A stretch of DNA of 64,000 nucleotides from Sphingobium nicotianae (GTDB lineage Bacteria; Pseudomonadota; Alphaproteobacteria; Sphingomonadales; Sphingomonadaceae), in NCBI RefSeq assembly GCF_018603885.1, contig NZ_JAHGAW010000014.1, positions 1 to 64,000 on the forward strand. The letters are read 5' to 3'. Shown in pieces: positions 15,612-23,789 of this stretch (positions are counted from its first letter, which is position 1; the number at the start of each line of letters is the position of its first letter). A program made the position numbers and the translations under genes. A model generated the notes under the pieces. It was not told the DNA's origin and did not search any database. It saw only the letters and a list, made by a program, of their open reading frames with translations.

Positions 15612-17741
15612 ATGGATCCCAAGGAGTTCACGAGCGACGCGCGCACCGAGGCCGAGCCCCTCTGGGAAGCAGGTGTCGATCCGCGCCGCCGGAATAGACT
15701 GCGCCGCGCGCACCGGCGGTGGCAGCGCCTGCCATTGCCGGTTCGCATCCTTGCCTGGGCGCTGCTCATCCTCTTCACGGCCTGGCTGATCCTCTACATC
15801 ACCAAGGGTCGCTTCCTGAAGCATCCCGCCGAGCGTTTCGCCACATCGCTGTTGTCCCGCGACGTGAAAGTCGAAGGCGATTTCCAGCTCTATTTCGCGC
15901 CCTTCTCGCTCAAATTCTATGCCGAGGGGCTGACTGTCGCCAATCCCGATTGGGCGAAGCAGGATGGTTCTTTCTTCAAGGCGGATGTGATCGACACTCG
16001 CATCTCGACCCGCCGCCTCATTTTCGGCAATCGCACGATCAAGGCGCTCGCGTTGAAAGGCGGAACGGTCGACCTGCGCTGGTCGCGCGAGGGCGATCGC
16101 AACACCTGGACGTTTGGCGACCCCAACAGGAAGGGCAAGCCGCTCGAATTGCCGCGCATCTGGCGCGCGATCATCAGCGGCTCGCAGGTCCATTACGAGG
16201 ACCCGCGCCTGCAGCTTTACACCGACGTCAAGATCGACACGGTGCTCGCGAGCGATCGGGCAATCGACAATGCCATCACTTTCACCGGCACCGGCCGGAT
16301 GCGAGCGTCGCCCTTCACGATGACCGGCAGCCTGCTCACGCCTAACGCGACTGTGGCGGGCGGCGAGAACAAGTTCGCGCTGCACGGCCGGTCGGCAACC
16401 GCCTATCTCGACGTCACGGGCACGCTCGATGCCCCCACGCAGCTGGAAGGCGCCAGGCTGGACATGGCCGTGTATGGCACTAACCTCGCAGATCTGTTCG
16501 ATTTCCTCGGCGTCGCCGTGCCGGACACGCGCTCCTATCGGTTCAAATCAGATGTCACCTATATCGATCAGGCTTGGAAGTTCGCGCGGCTGCGCGGCGT
16601 GTTTGGTGAGAGCGATCTCAACGGCAACATGACGATCACCATGCCCAACGACCGACTGCTGATCGAGGCTGATCTCGCCACGCAGCATCTGCATATGATC
16701 GATATCGCGCCGTTCGTCGGTTATAATGCGCAGCGGATCGAGGCTAAGGGTGCGAATGGCCTGGTCCAGCAGGTGCAGGGCACGCCGCGTATCCTGCCCG
16801 ACGCGCCATTGCGTGTGGAGGCGATCAAGCGCTTCGATGCCAAGGTGCATTACAAGGTACGCGATGTGATGGGGCAGAACTTGCCCATCTCGAACATCGC
16901 GCTGGCACTTGACCTCGATAAGTCGCTGCTCAAGCTCTCGCCTCTGACCTTCGACATGGCCGGCGGTCATGTCTGGTCGGACATCGCCATCAATGCCCGG
17001 CGGATGCCTGTCCACACCGATTACGACATCCGACTCTCGCCGACGCCGATGGGCAAGCTGCTCGGTCGCTGGGGCGTCGAGGAGAGCGGCACCAGCGGCA
17101 CCATCAATGCGCGCGTCAAGATGAGTGGCGAGGGTGACACCGTGCGCAAGTCGCTGGCGACATCGAATGGCCGGATAGCCGTCATCCTGCCCAAGGGCTC
17201 AATGTGGACGCGCAACGTCCAGCTCGCCGAGCTCGACATCGGCGTGTTCATCCAGAAGATGTTCGAGAAGAAGCTGACCGAGCCGGTGCAGATCAATTGC
17301 GGCCTCATCGCCTTCACCGTGCGTGACGGCATCGCGTCGGCCGACCCGATCCTGATCGACACGCAAAAGAATGTCATGTTGGGCCGCGGCGCCTTCAGCT
17401 TCCGCGATGAGCGCCTCGATCTCGCCGTGCGCGCGGACGGCAAGAAGTTCAGTCTCTTCTCCGGCCAGTCGCCCATTGGCGTGAACGGCTTTTTCGCGAA
17501 GCCGGGCATTAATCCCATCTCGCCGGAACTGCTTGCTCGCGCTGGCCTGAGCCTCGGCCTTGGCGTGGCAGCGTCGCCTTTGGCCGCAATCATTGCCTTC
17601 ATCGACGTGGGTGATGCCAAGTCCGCCGCCTGCGGGCCGGTTCTGGCCGGGGCTCAGGCTACCGCGCAGCGCACGACCAAGGGCAAGCCCCGCGACGATG
17701 TCGGCCACGGTACGCCGTCCAAGCGCGAGGATAGGCGCTGA
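15612..17741 (+). CDS. AsmA-family envelope protein
   Basis: 709 residues. A cytoplasmic N-terminus rich in Arg is followed by one membrane anchor (about 45-65, ILAWALLILFTAWLILYI). A long periplasmic beta-rich region of AsmA type follows, with an AsmA-like start (VEGDFQLYFAPFSLKFYAEGLTVANPDWA) and a conserved C-terminal part (SGEGDTVRKSLATSNGRIAVILP). AsmA-like proteins are thought to move or organise lipids between the two membranes. It lies 54 bp behind the ClpP-like gene and could be co-transcribed with it. The basic N-terminal extension before the anchor is longer than in E. coli AsmA. Confidence 0.85.
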   Translation: MDPKEFTSDARTEAEPLWEAGVDPRRRNRLRRAHRRWQRLPLPVRILAWALLILFTAWLILYITKGRFLKHPAERFATSLLSRDVKVEGDFQLYFAPFSLKFYAEGLTVANPDWAKQDGSFFKADVIDTRISTRRLIFGNRTIKALALKGGTVDLRWSREGDRNTWTFGDPNRKGKPLELPRIWRAIISGSQVHYEDPRLQLYTDVKIDTVLASDRAIDNAITFTGTGRMRASPFTMTGSLLTPNATVAGGENKFALHGRSATAYLDVTGTLDAPTQLEGARLDMAVYGTNLADLFDFLGVAVPDTRSYRFKSDVTYIDQAWKFARLRGVFGESDLNGNMTITMPNDRLLIEADLATQHLHMIDIAPFVGYNAQRIEAKGANGLVQQVQGTPRILPDAPLRVEAIKRFDAKVHYKVRDVMGQNLPISNIALALDLDKSLLKLSPLTFDMAGGHVWSDIAINARRMPVHTDYDIRLSPTPMGKLLGRWGVEESGTSGTINARVKMSGEGDTVRKSLATSNGRIAVILPKGSMWTRNVQLAELDIGVFIQKMFEKKLTEPVQINCGLIAFTVRDGIASADPILIDTQKNVMLGRGAFSFRDERLDLAVRADGKKFSLFSGQSPIGVNGFFAKPGINPISPELLARAGLSLGLGVAASPLAAIIAFIDVGDAKSAACGPVLAGAQATAQRTTKGKPRDDVGHGTPSKREDRR

Positions 17742-17759
17742 AATTTTGGAACTGGGCGG

Positions 17760-19340
17760 CTAGCTCACCATGGCCATCAGGTCCGCAATCAGATTGGCTT
17801 CCTCGGCCGGCTTGTCGGTTCGGATTCGCGCGATCCGGGGGAAGCGCATCGCGAGGCCCGATTTGTGGCGCTTGGAGAGATGGATGGAATCGAACGCGAC
17901 TTCCAGCACGAGCGTCTTTTCGACTTCGCGCACCGGGCCGAAGCGGTTGGCCGTGTGCTTGCGGACATATGCGTCGAGCCATTTCAGCTCCTCGTCGGTA
18001 AAGCCGAAATAGGCTTTCCCGACCGGGAGCAGTTCACCGCCCTGATCGGGGGGAGCAGTCCAGCAGCCGAAGGTATAGTCGGAATAATAGGAGGATCGCT
18101 TTCCTGAGCCGCGCTGGGCATACATCAGGACGCAATCGGCCGCGAGCGGCTGACGCTTCCATTTGTACCAAAGGCCGACCTTGCGCCCGCCGGAATAGAT
18201 GCTGTCCCGCCGCTTGAACATCAGGCCCTCATAGGCCTGGGTGCGCGCGTCATCGCGCAGCTGGACGAGTGTTTCCCAATCCGACGCCTCGATGACTTGC
18301 GAAAGGTCGAAGCGATCCGGCGGCAATTGCACGATCGCCCGCTCCAGCCGCGCACGGCGCTGCATCCAGGGGAGGGCGCGCAGATCGTCCCCGTCTTCGA
18401 CCAACAGGTCGTAAAGTCGCACGAACGCCGGAAATTCGTCCAGCATTGCACTGGTGACCTTCTTGCGCCCCAGCCGCTGCTGGAGCGCATTGAAACTCCC
18501 TGCCTCGCCGCCCTGGACGTCGCCGCGCACCAGCAGTTCGCCGTCCATCACCGCGCGAATATTATAGGCGGAGGCGATCTCCGGGAAGGCGCCGCTTATC
18601 TCCTCGCCGCCGCGGCTGAACAGCTTCGTGGAGCTGCCATCGCCAATGAGCTGGATGCGGATGCCGTCCCACTTCCATTCGACCGCAAAGGCCTTGAGAT
18701 CGAGTGAGCCCTCCTCCAGCGGATGCGCGAGCATGAAGGGCTTGAAGGCGAGGGGATCGATAGCCGGCTTCTGTCCCTCGGGTGTCGTGGCCCAGGCGAA
18801 CAGGTCGGCATAGGGTGGCTTTGCACCGTGCCAATGCTCCTCCACTTCGTCCACGTCGAGATTGAACGCCCGAGCGAAAGCGGTGCGTGCGAGGCGACCG
18901 GAGAGGCCGATGCGCAGCGCACCCGTCGCCATCTTGAGCAGCGCGAAACGACCGTCGGCCTCCAACCGGTCGAGCAGACGGGAAAGCTCGGCGATGACCG
19001 TTGAGCGCGACATGCCGGCCATGGTCTCGACTGCCTCGGAAACGGTGGGCGGCGGCTTGTCGCTCGGCTGGCGTGGCCAGATCAGGCTCGCCGTCTCGGC
19101 CGTGTCGCCGACAAAATCGCGCGACAGCGAATAGAGCAGCGGGTCGACGCGGGTCGCGACGACATCGCGGATGGTGGATGCCTTGACGGCCGGGAAGTTC
19201 AATCCGCTGGTCAGGGCGGCCAGTGCCCAGCCGCGATCCGGATCGGGCGTTTCGCGCAGGTAGGCGGCGACGAGCGCGATCTTGTCGTTGCGCGAGCGCG
19301 TGTAGATCAGGCGATCGAGCAGGGCGGCGAAGCGCTCCAT
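17760..19340 (-). CDS. ATP-dependent DNA ligase (bacterial ligase-cluster type)
   Basis: 526 residues. An N-terminal DNA-binding domain (about 1-200) precedes the adenylation domain, with the nucleotidyl-lysine motif EWKWDGIR (about 226-233), GGEEISGAFPEI, AVMDGELLV and LMFKRRDS. A C-terminal OB fold follows, with EVAFDSIHLSKRHKSGLAMRFPRI. It seals nicks using ATP, separate from the essential NAD-dependent LigA. The gene starts 3 bp after the stop of a metallo-beta-lactamase nuclease, the pairing known from ligase-associated DNA repair clusters. The Lhr-type helicase and the phosphoesterase of full clusters are not in the window. Confidence 0.93.
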   Translation of the reverse strand: MERFAALLDRLIYTRSRNDKIALVAAYLRETPDPDRGWALAALTSGLNFPAVKASTIRDVVATRVDPLLYSLSRDFVGDTAETASLIWPRQPSDKPPPTVSEAVETMAGMSRSTVIAELSRLLDRLEADGRFALLKMATGALRIGLSGRLARTAFARAFNLDVDEVEEHWHGAKPPYADLFAWATTPEGQKPAIDPLAFKPFMLAHPLEEGSLDLKAFAVEWKWDGIRIQLIGDGSSTKLFSRGGEEISGAFPEIASAYNIRAVMDGELLVRGDVQGGEAGSFNALQQRLGRKKVTSAMLDEFPAFVRLYDLLVEDGDDLRALPWMQRRARLERAIVQLPPDRFDLSQVIEASDWETLVQLRDDARTQAYEGLMFKRRDSIYSGGRKVGLWYKWKRQPLAADCVLMYAQRGSGKRSSYYSDYTFGCWTAPPDQGGELLPVGKAYFGFTDEELKWLDAYVRKHTANRFGPVREVEKTLVLEVAFDSIHLSKRHKSGLAMRFPRIARIRTDKPAEEANLIADLMAMVS

Positions 19341-19343
19341 GTC

Positions 19344-20351
19344 TCAGTTCTCATCCTCATCGTCATAACCCACCAGATCGAGCGCGCGTGCTCGGATCTG
19401 GTGCAGCCCGCACCAATGCACCAGCGCATCCTCGCGACCATGGGTGATCCAGGTCTCCTGCGGCGCCAGTTCGACGATGGTGCTGGTCAATTCTTCCCAG
19501 TCGGCATGATCCGAGATGACCAAAGGCAGCTCGATCGCGCGCTGTACCCCGCGCTGGCGCACCCGCATCCAGCCGGAAGCGAAGGCCTGAAGCGGATCGG
19601 GCAGGCGCCGGGTCCAGCGATCACCGAGCGCGGAGGGCGGACAGATGACGATCTTGCCCCTGAGGTCGTCGAGTGGCGTGTCTGCGACCAGCGCCAGTGG
19701 CCCGAGCGGAACGCCATGCGCCTCGTAGAGCGCGCACATCTTCTCCATGGCGCCGTGCAGATAGATGGTGTCGGAGAAACCGCGCGCGCGCAGTTCCGCG
19801 ATAATCCGCTGCGCCTTGCCGAGTGCGTAGGCGCCGACCAGCACGCAGCGATCCTGCCGCTCGACCAGCGCGCCAACCAGTTTGTCCAGCTCCAAGGCGA
19901 TCGGCGGATGGACGAAAACGGGCAAGCCGAACGTCGCCTCGGTGATCAATATGTCGCAGGGCGTCGGTTCGAAGGGCGCACAGGTCGGATCCGGGCGGCG
20001 CTTATAGTCGCCCGTGACGATCACGCGCTCGCCGGCCCGTTCCAGCAGGATCTGCGCGGAACCGAGCACATGACCAGCCGGTAGGAAGGTCGCGGTGATG
20101 CCGTCGCCAAGCGACACGGTGTCGCCATAATCGACCGGCCTGGGGCTCGACTGCTCGCCGTAGCGCAGTGCCATGATTGCAAGCGTCGGCGCGGTGGCCA
20201 TGACGTGGCCATGCCCGCCGCGCGCATGATCGGCATGACCATGTGTGACCAGCGCCTTGCCGACCGGGATCGAGGGATCAATCCAGCAGTCGACCTCCGG
20301 CAGATAGATGCCCTGCTTCTCTGCGCGTAGCCAGCCGAGACCGTTACTCAT
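19344..20351 (-). CDS. Ligase-associated DNA exonuclease (metallo-beta-lactamase fold)
   Basis: 335 residues. The metal-binding motif THGHADHARGG (about 34-44) is the HxHxDH signature of the metallo-beta-lactamase/SNM1 fold. GDYKRRPDPTCAPFEP provides the next Asp ligand, and VISDHADWEEL plus WITHGRED complete the beta-CASP part. It matches the exonuclease paired with bacterial ATP-dependent ligases and likely trims DNA ends before sealing. It is translated just ahead of the ligase in a two-gene operon. ATG 20351 begins MSNGLGWLRAEKQGIYLPEVDCWIDPS. Confidence 0.92.
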   Translation of the reverse strand: MSNGLGWLRAEKQGIYLPEVDCWIDPSIPVGKALVTHGHADHARGGHGHVMATAPTLAIMALRYGEQSSPRPVDYGDTVSLGDGITATFLPAGHVLGSAQILLERAGERVIVTGDYKRRPDPTCAPFEPTPCDILITEATFGLPVFVHPPIALELDKLVGALVERQDRCVLVGAYALGKAQRIIAELRARGFSDTIYLHGAMEKMCALYEAHGVPLGPLALVADTPLDDLRGKIVICPPSALGDRWTRRLPDPLQAFASGWMRVRQRGVQRAIELPLVISDHADWEELTSTIVELAPQETWITHGREDALVHWCGLHQIRARALDLVGYDDEDEN

Positions 20352-20499
20352 GACTGCGTTTGCCTTGGGGGCTTGCGATGGCGCATGGTCGGTCCAAGGT
20401 AGGATTGCCGCAGGCCGGTGTCGAGGGCTGGGAACCTCAGCTCATCGCTCGATCATCTTTCCATGGACGCCGCGGCTGGCCGATGGCAAACCGCCTCCA

Positions 20500-20874
20500 A
20501 TGCCACCAAGTTCCATTCCATCGCTGGTCCTCTTGGTCGAGGATCATGCCGTGATCGCGATGAATACGGAGATATTGCTGCTTGATCTCGGCGTTGCGGA
20601 GGTAAAGGTCGCTGCCTCTCTTGCCGGCGCCCTGGCGCTGATCGAGACGACGTCCTTCGATTTCGCCATTCTCGACGTGAATCTGGGGGAAGGCGAAAAC
20701 TGCCTGCCCATCGCTGAGCGCCTGACTAGGGACGGTGTCCGGTTCGCCTTTGCGACCGGCATGGGAGATGAAATGGTTCTTCCAGAGGCTTATGGCGATG
20801 CGATGATACTCAAGAAGCCCTATGGCTTCGAGGACTTGGCACACCTCTTGAGCGATGAACCGAACTCCGAATAA
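20500..20874 (+). CDS. Single-domain receiver protein
   Basis: About 124 residues, only a receiver domain: acidic residues in LLVEDHAVIAMN, acceptor Asp in FDFAILDVNLGEGENC (about 58) and Lys in MILKKPYGF. It has no output domain, so it is probably a phosphate sink or a CheY-like relay. ATG 20500 matches the domain start but has only a weak ribosome site; the frame is open upstream to 20308. No kinase is adjacent. Confidence 0.75.
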   Translation: MPPSSIPSLVLLVEDHAVIAMNTEILLLDLGVAEVKVAASLAGALALIETTSFDFAILDVNLGEGENCLPIAERLTRDGVRFAFATGMGDEMVLPEAYGDAMILKKPYGFEDLAHLLSDEPNSE

Positions 20875-20938
20875 TCCCCCGATCGGAACTAACGTCTGCA
20901 CCAGCTATTCTATGACAACATAGCATAGGAGGCAGATC

Positions 20939-21208
20939 ATGGGTATTATCATTCTTTTGATCGTGGGCGGCGTTATTGGTTGGCTTGCAAGCCTGATCAT
21001 GCGCACGGACGCGCAGCAAGGTATTTTCCTCAATATCGTCGTCGGCATTGTCGGCTCGGTGCTGGCTGGGCTTCTGCTGTCGCCGGTGCTTGGCACCCCG
21101 CCAGTCACCGCCGGTGTCATTTCGCTGAGCACGATCGTGGTGTCGCTGCTCGGTGCAGTGGTCCTACTTGCCGCCGTCAATCTCATTCGTCGGGGCAGTA
21201 TCCGCTAA
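20939..21208 (+). CDS. GlsB/YeaQ/YmgE-family small membrane protein
   Basis: 89 residues with three hydrophobic segments and the family pattern IIILLIVGGVIGWLASLIMR, then GIFLNIVVGIVGSVLAGLLL. These transglycosylase-associated-type proteins are often induced by stress but have no known activity. AGGAGG at 20928-20933 precedes ATG 20939. A GGAAC at 20885 has TATT rather than CGTT 16 bp later, so EcfG control is only possible. Confidence 0.85.
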   Translation: MGIIILLIVGGVIGWLASLIMRTDAQQGIFLNIVVGIVGSVLAGLLLSPVLGTPPVTAGVISLSTIVVSLLGAVVLLAAVNLIRRGSIR

Positions 21209-21233
21209 GGCCTTCTGATGGTCGGGGCGCCGG

Positions 21234-21249
21234 GCCGGCGAGGGCCGGC
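21234..21249 (+). terminator. Possible terminator hairpin
   Basis: GCCGGC-GAGG-GCCGGC followed by GTCCTTTCCC, 26 bp after the GlsB-like gene and before a convergent gene. The T-tract is short, so termination strength is uncertain. Confidence 0.4.
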
Positions 21250-21261
21250 GTCCTTTCCCAT

Positions 21262-23595
21262 TCAGGCAGCGTTGCGGCTCGATCGTCTGGGCGCTGCCGT
21301 CTTGGCCACGGTCGCCGACGTGATCTTATGAGGCAGCTTGCTCACAAATTCGGCGAGCGGCACGGGGCGGCCGACATGATAGCCCTGGATGATGTCGCAT
21401 TCCATGCCGGCCAGAGCGTCCAGCACCTGTTGATCCTCCACGCCCTCCGCAACGACCCGCATGTCGAGCTCATGCGCGAGCTTGATCGTGGAATTGATCA
21501 GCACCGCGTCGGAGCGGCTGGTCAGCACTTGGCGCACAAAACTCTGGTCGATCTTGAGCTCGGACGCTGGCAGGCGCTTGAGATAGGACAGAGTCGACTG
21601 GCCGGTGCCATAATCGTCAATTGAAATGAGGATTCCGAGTGCCCGCAGGCTCTCCAGTTCGGCCATGCCCTGATCATCCGTCATGGTCGCGGACTCGGTG
21701 ATTTCCAGCGTAAGCTTCTCGGCGGGCATGCCATAGGTCTCAAGCAGGTCGCGGAGCGGCGCCTCAAGCTTGTTCTTGCCGAGCATCCGCATCGACAGGT
21801 TGACCGCTACCGAGAGGCCAAGCGGCGCGAAATCGGCAATGGCGCGCTCAAGCACGTAAAGCGTGAGCTTGTCGATGCGACCGGCGTCCTCGATCGCGCG
21901 GACGAAGCGGTCCGGCCGGATGAAGCCGCGGTCGGGATGGATCCAGCGGATCAGCGCCTCGGCACCGGTGATCGCATTGGAGTGGAGATCGAGCTTGGGC
22001 TGATAGGCGACCCAGACGTCGCCACGGCCCAGTGCCTGTTCGAATTCGTTGAGGATCGAGAGTTTCCAGAAGACTTCGTCCTCGTCAGTCTCGTAGCGCT
22101 CCCAGAGGATGCCGCGATTGATCGCGTTGGTCGCGGCCATGACCGCCTTGGGCAGGGCGTCCTCTACCGACAGCGCGGTCTCGTCGCAGAAGCCGGCGTT
22201 CAGGGTGATGTCGACGGTGAGCTGTTCGACCTGCACGCCGGGTGCGAACAGCGCCTCCAGACCCTCGAGGCTGGCCACGACCTCTGGCACGTCTTCCTTG
22301 CTGCGCCACGCGAAGCTGTGATTGTCGATCTGGTAGATGCGCTCATGGCCGGCCGCGAGGATCAGGCGATCGCGGATCTTGTTGAGCAATTTGCCTTGCG
22401 CGGCGAAGCCGAGCAGCGCTGTCGTTTCGACATAATTGCGCAGGCACACGACGACCATGACCCCATCATTGCGCTCATCGAGTTCCATCGCGGCGAGATT
22501 GGGCAGACCTGCCTCTGCGGACTTGGTGATGCGGTCGAGCATTGCCTGGGCCATGGTGAGAAAGGCCTGAGTGAGCAGAGCGGCGGCCGTGGCGAGACTT
22601 GCCGCGCCGATATCGAACCTGATGATCGAGAAATGCTCGACGAGAATTTGCACGGGGGCAAATGTGAACAGGCTCAGCGCCAAGGCGCCATAGCGCCAGC
22701 GTGGCTTGAGCAGCATCGCACCACTCACGAGAAGCAGCGCGGTCAAGATGGCGGGCCAGTCGCCTAACTCGATCGGCCGCCCGGCATGGAGCGTCTCCGC
22801 GGCGGCGGCCTGGACATACATGCCGGCGATCTTCTTGTGCGCAGGTACGCTGATCTGATCGCCCAGGCCGAATGCATCCGGACCGATGAGGACGCTCTTA
22901 CCCCGGAAAAAATCCTTGGGGAACCGTCCTGCGAGCACGTCCGCATAGGAGATCGACGGAAAGCTTCGCGGCCAATAGGCCCAATCGATCAGGACTTTGC
23001 CCGCATCGGCATAGTGCGTGCCCGCGAGCGCCTGCGACATCATCGGCAGCGTCTGACCGAGCACGGGCGCGGTGAGGCTGGTGTGGCGGTGAAACTGGTC
23101 GTCGTCGCTCTGTACCCAGATGCTGACCGGGGTCACATAAGGAAGCAAGGTCGCGTTTGGCAGCGCCTCCTGTTTCTCCTCGCCATTGGCGAGATTGCCG
23201 AGCAGGGCCGCGAAATAGATGTCGGCCTTGGTCTGGGCCAGGGCCTGGGCGAAAAGCTGGTCCTGCCGCGGATCTGCGGACGGCTGGTCGAAGATGATGT
23301 CGACGGCGATGCGACGGGCCCCGGCGCGATCGATCGCTGTGATCAGATCACCGTGACGGCTGCGCGGCCAGGGCCAGATGCCGAGCGACTTGATGCTCGG
23401 TGTGTCGATCAGCACGAGGACGATGTCGCCGCTCGGCGTCTTGGGGAAATGTTCGTAGCCGGCTGCACGGACCCGATTGTCAATATCGCGGCCGGCACCG
23501 GCCAGCGCTACAGCAAGCCCGATCAGGCAAGCCGTGCCAAGCACGAGGCTGCGAGCCGTTTTCGTCAGGCTCGCCAATAGGCGCAATCGAAACAT
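21262..23595 (-). CDS. CHASE2-EAL cyclic-di-GMP phosphodiesterase
   Basis: About 777 residues. An N-terminal membrane segment is followed by a CHASE2 domain (about 30-270, VLVLIDTPSIKSLGIWPWPRSRHGDLI). A cluster of membrane segments (about 275-350) and a degenerate GGDEF-like region (about 370-510, no GGDEF motif) come next. The EAL domain (about 520-770) has EALIRW, VNLSMRMLG, LEITES, SIDDYGTG, LKIDQSF and EGVED. All metal and catalytic positions look intact, so it should hydrolyse c-di-GMP. The GGDEF remnant may bind GTP or be structural. ATG 23595 is preferred to 23646 because it places the membrane segment at the N-terminus. Confidence 0.9.
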   Translation of the reverse strand: MFRLRLLASLTKTARSLVLGTACLIGLAVALAGAGRDIDNRVRAAGYEHFPKTPSGDIVLVLIDTPSIKSLGIWPWPRSRHGDLITAIDRAGARRIAVDIIFDQPSADPRQDQLFAQALAQTKADIYFAALLGNLANGEEKQEALPNATLLPYVTPVSIWVQSDDDQFHRHTSLTAPVLGQTLPMMSQALAGTHYADAGKVLIDWAYWPRSFPSISYADVLAGRFPKDFFRGKSVLIGPDAFGLGDQISVPAHKKIAGMYVQAAAAETLHAGRPIELGDWPAILTALLLVSGAMLLKPRWRYGALALSLFTFAPVQILVEHFSIIRFDIGAASLATAAALLTQAFLTMAQAMLDRITKSAEAGLPNLAAMELDERNDGVMVVVCLRNYVETTALLGFAAQGKLLNKIRDRLILAAGHERIYQIDNHSFAWRSKEDVPEVVASLEGLEALFAPGVQVEQLTVDITLNAGFCDETALSVEDALPKAVMAATNAINRGILWERYETDEDEVFWKLSILNEFEQALGRGDVWVAYQPKLDLHSNAITGAEALIRWIHPDRGFIRPDRFVRAIEDAGRIDKLTLYVLERAIADFAPLGLSVAVNLSMRMLGKNKLEAPLRDLLETYGMPAEKLTLEITESATMTDDQGMAELESLRALGILISIDDYGTGQSTLSYLKRLPASELKIDQSFVRQVLTSRSDAVLINSTIKLAHELDMRVVAEGVEDQQVLDALAGMECDIIQGYHVGRPVPLAEFVSKLPHKITSATVAKTAAPRRSSRNAA

Positions 23596-23789
23596 GGTCC
23601 AAACTCTCGGCGGAACGGACCGCCGCGCTCGGTTTATCGCAGCCAACTATGAAGAAGTTCTTCCCAAAAGGGCGAAAATCCGGGGTCTGGAACAGAAATG
23701 CCTATTATTGTAGGGAGTCGTATCTGGATGCTATCGCACAGAGGATCGTTCGCGGTTGCCGGCTCAATCAACCGGAAACTCCGTGTAGA

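Noticed and set aside
20885-20908. GGAAC upstream of the GlsB-like gene as an EcfG promoter
   Set aside because: The expected -10 position reads TATT, not CGTT.
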